A stretch of 64,000 nucleotides of DNA from Certhia americana (taxonomy: Eukaryota; Chordata; Aves; Passeriformes; Certhiidae), in the NCBI GenBank assembly GCA_018697195.1, contig CM031879.1, forward strand, positions 41,691,715 through 41,755,714, read 5' to 3'. This document shows positions 13,750 to 26,418 of the stretch, piece after piece. Both the position numbers and the translations under genes were made by a program. The notes beneath the pieces were generated by a model. That model did no database searches. It was not told the DNA's origin and saw only the letters and a list, made by a program, of their open reading frames with translations. Position 1 is the first letter of the stretch. The number at the start of each line of letters is the position of its first letter.

Positions 13750-13799
13750 GAAGAAGAAGAAGAAGAAGAAGAAGAAGAAGAAGAAGAAAGAAAGAAAAA
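13750..13799. repeat. (GAA)13 triplet microsatellite with degenerate purine tail
   Basis: Thirteen perfect GAA units occupy 13750-13788, followed by AGAAAGAAAA-type purine sequence. The whole + strand here is purine only. GAA/TTC arrays can adopt triplex structures and are commonly length-polymorphic; that is family knowledge, and this array is short. Confidence 0.95.
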
Positions 13800-16700
13800 A
13801 AAAAGAACAAATATTAAACACTTTTTGAACCATGCAGCCATATGAGATTAAGCCCTTCCCATATCCTGCATAATGCTGCTCACATTGTGCCTCTGAAAAC
13901 TTGTCCAGGTGTGCATCCCATTACCTGGAATCCCTTGGTTGGTGAGAAAGGATCTTGAAGCCACTGACATTGTGTTTCAAAACACTCCTTATTTCCAAGT
14001 AAATACTCTGCAAGCGTGTGATTTTTTTTGGCACTGCCTTAACTATTGTGGCATTGCCCTGAAGGACAGACTAACCCAGTTTATAATGTGTATTTAATAG
14101 TGCAGAGCTCTATAGCTTGTCTAGTAGGACTTTAACGATGGCTTTGTAAATGATTTCAAAATCAAGTTGCAAACCAAAGAGAATTTATTTGTTGACTATT
14201 TTTTAAGTAATAATTTGAAGGTTGCTTTACAGGTTTGGTTTTTTCTTTTGTGAAATATACATGTTTATTTAACTGTAAGTATATTTGTAAAGGCATCAGA
14301 TTTAATTTTCAGATTTGAAGCAGAATATAAGTTCCTGTTTAAACAAAGATTTTTATATTGACCTTGCTCAAAATATGTACAGTCACACAGAAACCCCATA
14401 TATTATGACCAGATCACAAATGTTGTTTTAGGGGAAGGTCATTTCGACTTCTATAGTCTATATTCAGTACAATTTTTTTGTGTTTTATGTCAATGACAAT
14501 AAGCAACAGAAGGGAGATTCAAATGTTTCATGTCAAATACTTAGTTATTTTATTAGAAAAGGACTTCGGTTTTAGTTTGTGTGCTAATAATGGAACATGC
14601 TTTAAATACATCTGTTACTGTGTCAGTGTTTTAACACAGTGAGAAAAATTACTGACTACAGGAAGAAACTAGCCCTGAAATTATTCAGCATGGATAAAAA
14701 TTACCCAAATAATTCAAAGGGTTTCACAGCAAAACCAAAACCATGCCCTTCTTTTTTCTTTTGTAATCATTTTTTTGACTGGGCATGCTGTAAGGTCTAT
14801 ATGCTTCTTTCAAGAATTCCACACTGGATTTTTGCTATGTTTCTTGTCAGCCACTGCATAACCAAATGATGAGAAAACTGTGGGTTTGCAGGTTACACAA
14901 AATCTAGTGGCTTTGAAAAATTATGAGAGTCTTGGGACTCCAAAAATTGGCCCAGGGTCAGTCTCCAAGCACAGAGTATTAAAGACCAGCACACTGCTTC
15001 TTGCTGAATATAGATTTCCCTCCCTTCCTATTCCTGATGAATGACAGATAGAAAGTGATTTTGGAATCCAAGTTAAAGCCATTAAATATCATGTTTGTCA
15101 CAGTAATCTTTTTTCCAACCATTTTGTTCTGGTGGTCATGCTGTTCCAATTCCCACAATAGTCCTGCATTTTTATGTCACTTCCAGAGCATGGACAATGA
15201 GCTAACCCCAAAGAACATGGAAGTACAAGTTTGTACATGCACATGACTCTCTATTTTTGGTCATTGATATTCTTTAAAACAGTAAAGAATATTTTTATTT
15301 TTAGCATATTCATCTACAAAAACATAAGAATGAAACTGTTATTTAGATTACATAAAGCAAAAAAATAAATTAAATTGTCCCAATGTATGCAATTCTGTGC
15401 TGTGTATGTGAGATAGAAACAAAATTGTGTTCTTAACTGTTCTTTGAATGGGACTTCTAAGGACTTTTGGAAAACTGCTGAAAGACATTACAAATCCAGA
15501 ATGGATGAGGCCAGTAAATCAAGGAAAAATAGGTTTTTTCCTTGCAGACCCACCTTTGATGAACTAACTTTGATGTAATTACATTGGCCTAGAGTGGTTC
15601 TGAAAATTGAAAGTGTTCCTCTTGTTAAGTGAGCATGGAGACTTCGCCTCTTTCTGCAAATATAACCACGTAGCAATTGCAATATCAGAGCTCTGAGGCT
15701 CAAATACTTGGTAGTGGTTATGGAACCAGTAAATGATAATTTGTATATTTGGCTTTTTAAGGAAGAACTGGTGTTCAGGACACAGGTGTCTGGACCAGGG
15801 CAACAGTGCTAAGTGGCCCACCATCTGACAAAGCTGCTAATGCCAGCATAGCCCCACTCAGGTCAGCCAGACAAAGCTTCACAAAATCCTAATTTTACCT
15901 CATCAGCAAGATATTATTTATGTCAGGACACAGACAGCAGAAAGGTGGTGCACAGATGGAAAGTGGGTGAATCAAAGGTGAGGAGATACAAGAGGAAGCG
16001 TTTAGTCATTCTTGCTTTTTGAGGTTAAGATTATCTGAAGTCATGCATTTTCAGTTGCTTATAGATGCATATTACTATTTGGTTCAAATATTTACTAGAC
16101 CCCATCAAATTATCAAGCAAGTGAAAATTGTTTCTGTTGTTTTCAAAGCTGATTACAGAGGACAGATATTGCTCGTTAATCTTTCCCATTCCTTGATTAT
16201 ATATTTAGAATATATTCTCCTGTATCTCTTTTCAGAGCACAGATGCCGAAACCACAGGATGTCATTTTAATCCTCATTTACTGTCACAGCTATGGATCCA
16301 ACTGGTTTTATTCCAGGCGAAGCACAACCGACTGCAATATGTCTACTTGGGGTAGCTGTAATCTTAGAAAATATTGTTTTATCTGAGCCAAGCACAAAAT
16401 AAATCCCTCTTCTCTAGGTATTAGGCTGGTAGTGTCTTATCACCTTACAGAGTGGGAGAGGTAAGGGGCAGATTATGAAAATGTGGTTTAGTCAAGTTTT
16501 GGTAGCAGATCACAAAATGTGAAGGTTATGTGACTTGAATGGAGACAGACTTCAACACTGGCCAGCAGGGAAACACAGCTATTGCCAGAGTTGCAGATGA
16601 CTCTAGCACTTTAACTGTGAACCCAGTAGAGAAGAGGTAAAAAAAAAAAAATCAACAAAAAAAGCTCCCAAGCTGCAGTAAGGCTCAAGTGTGCTTAAAC

Positions 16701-17049
16701 AGCATTTTTATGTAGTTGATAGAGAGCAACTCCTATGATGGCAAGTGAGAATGAAAACACATTATTTAAAGTATTTCCTTCAGTTTGGAAAGGAAGCCAA
16801 AAGAATGTTCAATGCTTCAAATGAGTAGCATGTTTTAAAGTATTTCTTAAAATAACAAAGGTGAAGCAGTAGTTCAATTTATTATTCATTAATTAACAGA
16901 GTCCTGGAAATAAAAGTGTTTGCCAACAAATAATTATAAACATATAAACTAAACTCTTTTTTGAACTTCAAGTATTTCTTCAGTTTAAAACTGTCTGATT
17001 AAAGAGATGAAAAGCTGTATTAGAGCATCCCAGCTAAAACTGCAAAACT
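13800..17049. other. AT-rich unique sequence, nothing recognised
   Basis: No exon, RNA gene or repeat family recognised. A 13-base A run lies at about 16639. The opposing short ORFs at 15488-15824 have no recognisable homology. Confidence 0.6.
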
Positions 17050-17800
17050 CACAGACAGAAGAAATCTACTCTGTTGAGCACTGGAGGATGTCTATCAGCT
17101 AGCAGCACATGTGAGATCTTTCTGCTCCTACAGGCATTCACAGAGTATGTTTCCCACAACAGCTGGCCAAAAAGGTTGAAAGCACCCCAAACCTCCTGTG
17201 AGCCCATGTTTTTGCATAAACACAAGCTGCACACATGTGCATGCCGGGCAGGTGCACACCTGCCCACACACACCGCAGTGCTTGGCACTTGTTTGGTTTC
17301 ACATCACAAACTGGCTCACAATGGTGTGGGGGGTGAGCTGTGGAAGCACTAGCTGAGGTCCCCAAACAAGGGGTTCCTTTCTGTGTATTCTGCCAGGCAA
17401 CAGAGCTGGCAGCTGCCACTTCAAGGGCAGTAGCCTTGTGCAAACACCCAGTTAGGAGCACCACATACCCTGGGCATTAGTCACAGTGTGCCATGGGCTA
17501 GCATGTGTTCACACAAGCAGCGTAAAAGTCAACAAATGCATAAAACCCCTTGGTCTCAAGTGAATGTATCCCAACAGGAAGATCCATTTACCACGGGGGA
17601 GGAGGGACTGCAGGACAGCTGCCAAGCTCTGTTTGGCCTTCCGGGGTGGCACTAGCTGCCATTGCCAAACCCTCCCTGCTGAGCAGACCTGCGGAAAGGC
17701 TGGTCCTGAAGCCGCCCATGCCCTCCGGCTCCAACCCAGCCCTGAGTCCACTGAGGTAGAGTTGTGGGCCACACACAGAGCACTGCCTCAAGAAATTCCC
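17050..17800. other. Locally GC-richer stretch, origin unknown
   Basis: This stretch is richer in G and C than its flanks and carries several CpGs between about 17640 and 17735. It hosts a cluster of overlapping ORFs in both orientations (for example + 17564-18031, 155 codons, and - 17138-17464, 108 codons). No frame shows a domain I recognise, and the antisense overlap suggests low stop density and not coding. It could be a decayed repeat, a regulatory island or an unrecognised exon. Confidence 0.45.
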
Positions 17801-18802
17801 ACAGGCCAAGTCAAAGAAGAAAGGGATGTTTCTGCTCAATTTTCCCCATACTGCTCATTGTGCAGAGGCAACATGGTACTCTTGCTCCAAGAAATCACCA
17901 TCTACACCCTGAATCTTTTTCCTTGCTTCCTCACAGTCCCGTCCGCATTGCTCTTTATCCTTTCCATTGTGGGCAACTTAATATTTCATGGACCAATCCA
18001 CAACAAAAAAAAGAAATTGAATTTCCTATAAAGTTCACGCAGTCCCCCAGATTTACTTTTACTGTAAATAAACTACTACTGAAGACCCTGGAGCAAAAAT
18101 TGTCTGAGAGATACTTTGCAATCTTCTATTGGCACAGGATATTTACCAGATAAGATTTCTCCTGAGAAAAAAAAACACAAACCAGGAACATAAATTAATT
18201 TACAACAGACAATTTATTAAAGCAACAACAAGCCATTGGAACCCTTTCATGAGCCTCCATGACTCATGTCTAAACAGGCTGATAAAGTGATTCATCCTAT
18301 AGGAGAGTTGTGTTTAAATATGTTGCTGCTATCACACTTCCAGCCCCAGAACAGCCATTCCAATGGCTTTTCTTATCCTAAGAGACACCAGTCATCCAGA
18401 CAAGGGGCAATACAAGTTCCTTCACACCTGCAAGCTTGACAGTAAGCAGACTGACACTACAAGGCAGACGGATAAAACCAAATCAAAAGGATGCCCTTTA
18501 CAACTGCTCTAGGTGATGGCAGGGGGAAAGAGGAGGAAGAGAGCAGAGGTAACTGAGCTCACTCCTGTCCTTGTATTCAGGTGAGCCCTTTGTCTTTACA
18601 CTTCATGGATCCCTTCACGTAAAATCATTCCACACAAACTTAGGAGGACATGATGCAACAGATTTTATTCAGTCATGGAGACATTTAATAATTAGTAACA
18701 ATACCACAGCTGGGAAATCTATAGCCAAAACATGAATGTTTTAGACATATGTATCAATTTCAAGAGATAAAGAGATGGTTACCTATTTTATCTCTCTTGA
18801 TA
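17801..18802. other. Unique sequence, nothing recognised
   Basis: No repeat family or exon recognised. ORF continuations from the GC-richer stretch end by about 18150. Confidence 0.55.
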
Positions 18803-18874
18803 AGAAAAAGGAAAAAGAAAAAAAAAAAAAGAGGGAAAAAAATGAAAAAGAAAAAGAAAAAGAAAAAGAAAAAG
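18803..18874. repeat. Purine-rich tract with (GAAAAA)5 hexamer array
   Basis: Mixed A/G sequence from 18803 (with a single T at 18843) passes into five perfect GAAAAA units at 18844-18873. It is a simple repeat, asymmetric with purines on the + strand. Confidence 0.93.
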
Positions 18875-21800
18875 AGCTAGAAATTCTTAAAATAGTACCA
18901 GCACTGATTTAATATAGTTTTAAAATATTCTTATGTTTTATTCAGGATCAGTAGAGAGACACGTTTCCTGTAACTTTTCTGAGTATATTACTTTAGAACA
19001 GAAACAGGGAAGACTGACTGCATGCTCAACAATACCCAAAATATGTTGTTTCAGCAGAACATTAATTAATTTTTTGACCCTTCAGTCTGTCTGTCCCATT
19101 TCTGAGAAGCTTATTGCTGTTGTGAGGTCAGAACTTTCTTCAAAAGCCAAGTGTTAACTTCCCACTTACAGATTATGCTGGCAGGAATCTGTCTGCTTAC
19201 ATAGGAAATGTCTTTGTCCTTGGTCTGCATTCTCTAGTGCAGAAACAAAAAATTAACTTAAAACACAATTTATAGATGACATGATCAGTGGAATAAAAAT
19301 TCATAGCTGATTAATTCTACCTTCTTTAGGAGTTAAGGAGAAAACAAACTTTCCCTTTAATGGACGTATAACAGAAAAAAAGATTGTTTTCTGGAAAACA
19401 GGTAAAGTGATCTATTGTGAAAACAATATACGAAAGTGAAGTGTCTGAAAACCCATAGGAATTATAAGGTTCAGTAAATAGCATAGATAATCAGAGGCCC
19501 CTGGAATTCTAATGAGCACTGGGTAAGCTTGACCTACACACAAGCTTATTTATTAAAGAAAAATATAAAACAGCTCTGAAGAGTGTAAAAGAAATCTTGT
19601 TCAGTCTTGTAATGTGTTGTGGAAATTGAACCTTTAGCCTGTATGGAATATTATAAGGAAAAACATGTTTGTAGAGTTTGCTTTTTAAATGGGAGTATCA
19701 ATTGTAAATACTTGAACCTTATCTCAAAAGGCAAGAGAGTGAGTGATGCAGGCACAGGTAAAGGCATATGCCAAGTAGCTGTATTTTAGAGATAACAAAT
19801 ACAGTTTTGTGTTACATACAGTAACAACACCATACCACCACCCCCAAAAAACCCACATACCCACATCTAAGAAGCATGGTGCCAGCTAAGCCACTGTTTT
19901 CCAGAGGGAGCTCTCTGCATTCTCAGATACAGCAAGCTCTCTTTAGAAGTGCCTCAATTTGGATCCCAGAAACTGAGGCACTTACCAAGTTACAGATGTT
20001 ATTGAAACACAGGCTGTGTTTAGGTCAATGTTTTGCATATGCTTTCCTCCCCTTGCAGCCAAAGAGATTTCTGTAGATGTGTTGTCATTGAAGTAGTTAC
20101 AGTGTGATTTGGAAAACTAGATTGTTTCACACAAAACAATTCCCTATTAGAGATGTATCTATCAAAGTCATGAATGCTACTGATAAGTAAAATACAGCAC
20201 TGGTCAGTTTATCTTGTGATTCTATATTCAGCTTTACTTATATCAATATTCTGCATCAATTCAAGCCAAACAGTGTTGCCTCTAGGAATTTGTACTTTCT
20301 TCAAGCCTGAAAGTGAAGGAACTGGGTTTTTTTGCAATTTCTTCTGAGGGGAATCTAAAAATTGAGCTGTTGTACGGGAGTTGCATAACAAAATCAAATT
20401 TCAGGGAGCACAGACCAGGAAAAAAGGCCAATGAATTAACCTGAGATTCAACAGGTTATACCATATTAATCTTACTAAAGGATTTAATGAGCTCCTAGGA
20501 TCCAGGAGTGAGATCATGCCAGATACAAAGTAGAATCTGTTATTCTCTTCCAGAGTGGAAATCTGTCCTGCCACTGCTTTCGGCTTCCCTGTGTCCCTTC
20601 TTCCTTCTACGTGCAATTTTTCATTGTTAGGCTGACGTGCATGTTCTGCTTAACCTGATATCACCAAGAAAGTTGTGCCAAGTCAGCCCTTTCAGCTTTC
20701 ATGTCTTTGGCCAAGCTCATGAGCAGATTGGTTTGCTTGTATTTCTCCCCCAGGGATTTTGCTTTCAATGTAGACCTAAAGATCTAATTTCTGAGGGGCA
20801 TCCTTGCAAAGACAGTTGCTGCCTGACACAGCTGTTACAGGACACAAAGCAAATCACACCATGCAAATAATACTGCCACCTCTGGGTATATAACATATAT
20901 ATCATTCACACAGGGCTACAGGCATGACGGAATGGCACATGGGGGTAATTTTAAAGTCCACCTAGACTGTAAAAACATGCCCTCTCCAGAAAGCAGGGCA
21001 GATCTGCATCTGTGTGCCTTGTGGCAGGGTAGGATAGGAAAAGCAGAAAACAATAACATTGAAAAATAATAGCCCTCTTTAAAAAAAAAAAAATACTTTA
21101 TACCCCATATGGAAGTGGATCATTACACTGCCCTCACTGGGGCCTCTCTCTTCTCTGTTTGTTCTGCAGTCATCTACAGAAAGCAGGGAAAGGACTTGGT
21201 TAGCTAAGTGTGGCATGCTCCACACTGTCTTGGGAGCATTACTAATCTCATAATAATACCAACTGCAAGGCATCCCTCAGTGTAAGAGGGCGGGGAGCTA
21301 AAACAGACAACGGGAAGAAGGATCACTAGCACAAGATTGAGACAATAAAGCAAGAAATGAAAGAGGATCAAGAGGCAGAAAAACCACAAAAGGAGAGAAA
21401 TAGAAGATGAGAAGTCAGAAAGGGTGCAAAGATAAGCACGAGAAACAAACACAATTTTATACCAGATTAAAGGGCTCATGACATGCCAAAGGGCCCCCAG
21501 TTCTTTTGGCACCTTTTTGATGAGAGTTGGACTAACTACTGTGTCACATCAGTGCTGAGCTGCAAATAGTCATCTCACACCGACTTTTAATCACTGACAC
21601 CTTAGACTCAGAATGGCACAGCAAGAGAGTACCAAGAGGTCTGCATATCATACAGTGTCCATACAAGGACTTAATCACCTTCCTCTGGTGAATTTACAGA
21701 GCAGCTGCTCTATAAGGCCCCAGTGCTTAAGTATGAATAATATGATTTTAGTAATACTGCTCAGCGTTGAGGAAGATTACCATGCATGTCCTTAGCTGTG

Positions 21801-23982
21801 AACACTAGGAGATGAAAGAGCTGTTCTGCTTGACCTTTAATGCAGAGAAAAGAGAATTTTGGAAAGTGTGATTATTTGTACATCCCATTTTATAGCCTAC
21901 ACAATGCTTTTCCAGGTAATGCAGCTGTGTTTGACTGTCAGAGAGAGAAGCTCCCAGACTTTACTCTAGCACTTTTTATACCTAAGGGAATGCTATGTTG
22001 GCTTCCATGGTGCAAATAAATGTCTGGAAAAAATTACCAAAGCTTGCTTCTTCTTCCTTTGTTTCTTCTTAAGTGACACATTTAACAAAAATATTGGACA
22101 ATACATACACTTTCTCCCTGTTCTGATTATCATCACTCAGGATTCTGCAGAAGTTTTGGCAATTTAGGAAAGGAGGAAAGTCTTACATGTGAAAACCAGC
22201 CTGTAGAGAAAGAAACTTTTTCCCACATACGTGCTGGATTTTACACTTACCCGGAAAGATATTGGTACCTCCTTTGGGCTGAAAGAAGTGAGTTTCTGGT
22301 CTTGGAGATCATTCCTTTAGGTGGCAAGAAATAAGCTTTATCTAAACGTTTATGAGCATTGAATTTTGTTGGAAAAACTGCAGGAAATAAATACACTGAG
22401 AATTATTCTCTCTGTTTTATTGAGCTTCATAGCATGAGTTTCATAAATACCATGTAGGAAAACAAACGAGCAGTTTTTAGGTTTGTGCATAGTAAAAATC
22501 CTGCTATGGCCTTCAGAAAAACAGACCAGCAGATGAATGGAAGTGTGAAACATAGCATACATCAAAAACATATCCTGTCATGATTTGAGATTTGGAATGC
22601 TCAATACCACCCAAACTCAAACCCCAGAGATTGTGTTCCCAAAATGGTCTAGAAGCTTTAATAGCAGTGTTAAGAATTGATTAAACAGGGAACTGAGAAA
22701 CAAGCTCAATTTACCATTTAGAACAGCAGACTAGAAAATGGGTAAATCACTGGTAACATCATATCTTAAATTTCTCTAAACCAAAGATTTTGAAATTTTT
22801 TTTTGAGACAAATTAATTGAGTCTACTTTTTAGAAAACGTTGGTCAATGAAAATAAGTCCTTTTGAATGATTCATAATGGAACACTCATTTTAAAAGTTA
22901 CAATTGTCCTTTCTGTGTCTAAATTCTGTAATATTATAAAGACCTTCATAATTTAGTTTCCAAATAAGCACTGAATCAAGCTTTGCAGTGTCTTAGTCAC
23001 AAGTTGTCTCCAATTTCCAAAAAGAAATTAGGGTAATGAAACTATTTGCAGGGGGACAAATAGCAGGAAAAGGTTATAAATTAGAAGAGCCAGAAACATT
23101 TTAACAATTTTTATGCTACATTAAGCCAGAAAATTATTTCTATACTTGCCACACCTAACTTACAGGGAAAGCTTCAATGCATATCTAACATAACCATAGT
23201 TTTTTAAAAAAAGCTTTAAAAACAGTAGTAAAAAGAAAGAGTTCACAAGCAGTCATTATTAATCATTTTACTAAATAATAAATATATCATTTCATTTCAA
23301 GACTGATATCTTCCACACTGATCCCAGCACAAATGGAAAATATGACATACGATATTTTGAAATTGCAAAAAAATAATATATCTAGATTTTCTACCTATGG
23401 GTATTGCTAGGAAGAGCCAAGATTTGATCTTCATTTGTGTGTGAAGAAAATGAGGAATTATATCTGCAAACAGGCATGTCTCTGTATTATGAATAAATAT
23501 TGTCAATTGAATAGATTCATTCTCATGTCTAAGAATTTCTGGTTTAAGCATTGTGAGATATACCTACCATAAAGAGCTTATAACAGAACTGTTTGACCTA
23601 GATAGGAGAGAAAAAGATGAGATGCCAGATACTGATAATATGCTTTAAACCTCAAGGGACTGTAGCACACCAGACAGTACTTTAGCCAGCGTACCAGAAC
23701 TAACAGCCCTGCTCTAAGTGAAGATGCTCTGGTCTTTCTAATATCTCCCTTTTTGGGTCATCTAGATGATTTTTTCTATAGCACCACACTGTTGTGTGAT
23801 ACTTTATGAACTTAGTCATCTAGATGATGTGTCAGTTTCATGCAGAAACTTCCCTGCAAATTTCCCTGACCAATTATTAGTCAGAGCTGAACAAAACATT
23901 TTGTACACTAGCTGTGGTTCAAGTGAAAACCTTCTTCTGTTGTCAGCTGCGTGGATGAAGTGAGGGTAATAATATTTAACAT
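18875..23982. other. AT-rich unique sequence, nothing recognised
   Basis: About 5.1 kb with no exon, RNA gene or named repeat visible. A 13-base A run at about 21080 is the only simple tract of note. Short ORFs such as - 21204-21512 are hydrophobic by composition and not recognised. Confidence 0.6.
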
Positions 23983-24000
23983 CCTTGCTTGCTTGCTTGC
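23983..24000. repeat. Short (TTGC)4 tetranucleotide repeat
   Basis: Four TTGC units plus a partial unit, just before AGAAAAATAC. A minor simple repeat. Confidence 0.8.
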
Positions 24001-26374
24001 AGAAAAATACAGGACAGCACTACATGAGAGGTCGCTTATGTTAGTGCAGCTCTGTGCAAGAGGGTCATGGCAAAAATCACCTCCAACCTGTTGAAAACAC
24101 TGTCATTCTGCATTGTGGATTAAATATATGACTGGGGATATCTTGCCATAATTTCTCTGATTTCAACAGATCTATGATGATCTATGCCATGAAAAATCAA
24201 ACCTTTTAGACTGTCATAGCCAAAATTATGTGCCTATACACATAGGAAATAAAAAAAGAAATGCATGAAACTTCACATGATCTAATTTGTATTAAATTCA
24301 GAAATACTTTTCTCCACTTTGAGGTGAGTATGGAGGGTATTTTCCTAGTCTCCATGTGTTTCCTGATGAGGAGCTGCCTCATCTCACACTTAACATTGCA
24401 TCGGTGACAGTCTTACCATGATTGATTACCTCAGGGTCAATTTGAAACACAAGCTGTAGAGGCATTTGTTCATTCAATGACACAGATTCACCTTTTTTAT
24501 TATTATTTTTCTGCCCCTTAAGTGTTCTCAGTTCCTTCATTAGGAACCTTTATCTTTCACTTATTTCAAAGTGAAATTTTCCGTTGTTATGTTGTCATCT
24601 ACTATTACTCAGAAAGTATAAAAATAAAAATCACACTTCATAAATAATATACAACAAAGAAAAATAACAGACTTCTCACTTAATCATTGAATTATTTGCG
24701 TTCCTCAAACTGTCAACAACTTCTTGATGGAAATATTCTGTGATTCATTTCTTCCTAGATGTCATCTCAGGAAATAATTTATCTGCTCTCACCTTAGGCT
24801 ACAAAGCTCTCTGTTTGATAAGGGGCTAGTTGGCTGGTTTGGTATTGGATGCCATGCCACTGAAATACATTTATAAGCAGATGATGTGATCAATTCTGTA
24901 AGAGAAGAAACATGAAGTTCAATGATTTAAAATATTCCACTTGGGGTCAACCAGGGCGTGCAAAGTGTCACGGTTGAGTTCAATGTGTGCCCCTGACTTG
25001 GACCTTGGTACAAATGCATCCCTAAAGTTTCAGTAGTTATGCCAAGCATTCAAGCTTAAAAAACCTTTTTTTTTGCATATATGTGTGAGCAACTTCAGCC
25101 ATTTCAGTGGCTCTTTATTTGCTTTTAATAATGTTTTGAAGATGTGAATTTTAAAATTTTTTATATGCTCCATTTCAAGAACCATCCACTTGAATTAACT
25201 AATTGGCACTGAGCTCTTTGGTGATGACTGGATCTTTACATATTTTTACATACTGCCATTTGTCTGTGGCTGGTTAGTGTCAATAACACTCAGGATGAAT
25301 AATTCAGGATAAATTATTTATGTATAAATATTCTTATGTCTACTTATATGTAGTTCCTGTAGGTTAGTCATTATGAACCCGTTGCAAATCTTTGCTTTGG
25401 AATGCAGAAGTCTATGTCTGCCCCTAACAGTTCTTATAAGTAGCAAACCAGAAATTTCCCTTGGATATAACTAGGCAACTATTTCCTTGAATTCTCCGTG
25501 AAAAAAACTCATTGAAAATTTTTTGATGAAAGAAGATATACACAAACCCCTTTAATAACAAATAGATTTTTCTGTTATTTTCTACTGAACAAAAAGCCCA
25601 TTTCCTATTATCAGGTGAAAATGCAATCTAATTTTCCTAAGCATGACCTAGTCTCTTGTTGATTTTTTCAACAGAAATGAGGAGAGCAGTGGCGTACAGC
25701 AGCACCACACCTAACAAAGACTGCTGAAGTGCCACGATACCTCTCCAGCTGCTGCTTTATTGAGTCCTCTCTTTACAAGGCCTATTATCCATGCATCACA
25801 CTACTCGTTTCCTCTCTTCACCAGCATCTTCCTTACTGCAGGTGGCCACTGCTGGCCCTGAATTGAAATTTTCTTGTGCAATAGACCCTGTAACCTCTCC
25901 TTTAAACTGCACAACCTCCATTCAGTTTTCAATATACTAAGAAATACTGCTCTTCCTTTCAATTATTGTGCCTTCAGCATTATATCTAGTCATTATTTCT
26001 CTCCTTCTTTCTCTTTGTTGCCGCTCTAAAATCAGAAAATAGTGTCTCTGATCAGTGCAAACATGTAATCAGGATGATCAAAAGCAGTTCTTATAGGTTG
26101 CAAAGATAAATTTTAGAAAATCAGACCACCTGAATATAAAATAATTATAAATATAAATCAGTAAACTAATATAAATTAGATAGTTTTAAACACGTTAAGA
26201 TAGATGTTTATAAGCATGTATCCTTAAATGGTGTAAATGCAAATATCAATAGAGCCTTCAGATCGTGTGTTTTTAACAAAAATTCTAAACCTGGTAAGAC
26301 AGAAAATATAACATATGCTTATATTTCATATATGCTTATAATATATAATGTCAAGCATGGCAGTAGTAAACCCC
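24001..26374. other. AT-rich unique sequence, nothing recognised
   Basis: No exon, RNA or named mobile element seen. TA-rich micro-repeats around 26308-26349 contain two near copies of CATATGCTTATA. Confidence 0.6.
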
Positions 26375-26418
26375 TTTAGGTTCTTCTGGAAAACCTTTTT
26401 AGGTTTTTCTGGAAAACC
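26375..26418 (+). repeat. 21-bp near-perfect tandem duplication
   Basis: A 21-base unit beginning TTTAGGTT and ending CTGGAAAACC occurs at 26375-26395 and again at 26398-26418, with one substitution (C to T) and a 2-base spacer. It lies inside an 83-codon ORF (26348-26599), which would be read with a repeated peptide. I do not consider that ORF a gene. Confidence 0.85.

Noticed and set aside
16563..16580. TGGCCAGCAGGG as a CTCF site
   Set aside because: The left half fits, but the essential GGC-type right half is replaced by AAACAC.
17564..18031. 155-codon + strand ORF as a gene
   Set aside because: It overlaps long ORFs on both strands, has no recognised family or splice structure, and ends in low-complexity lysine codons.
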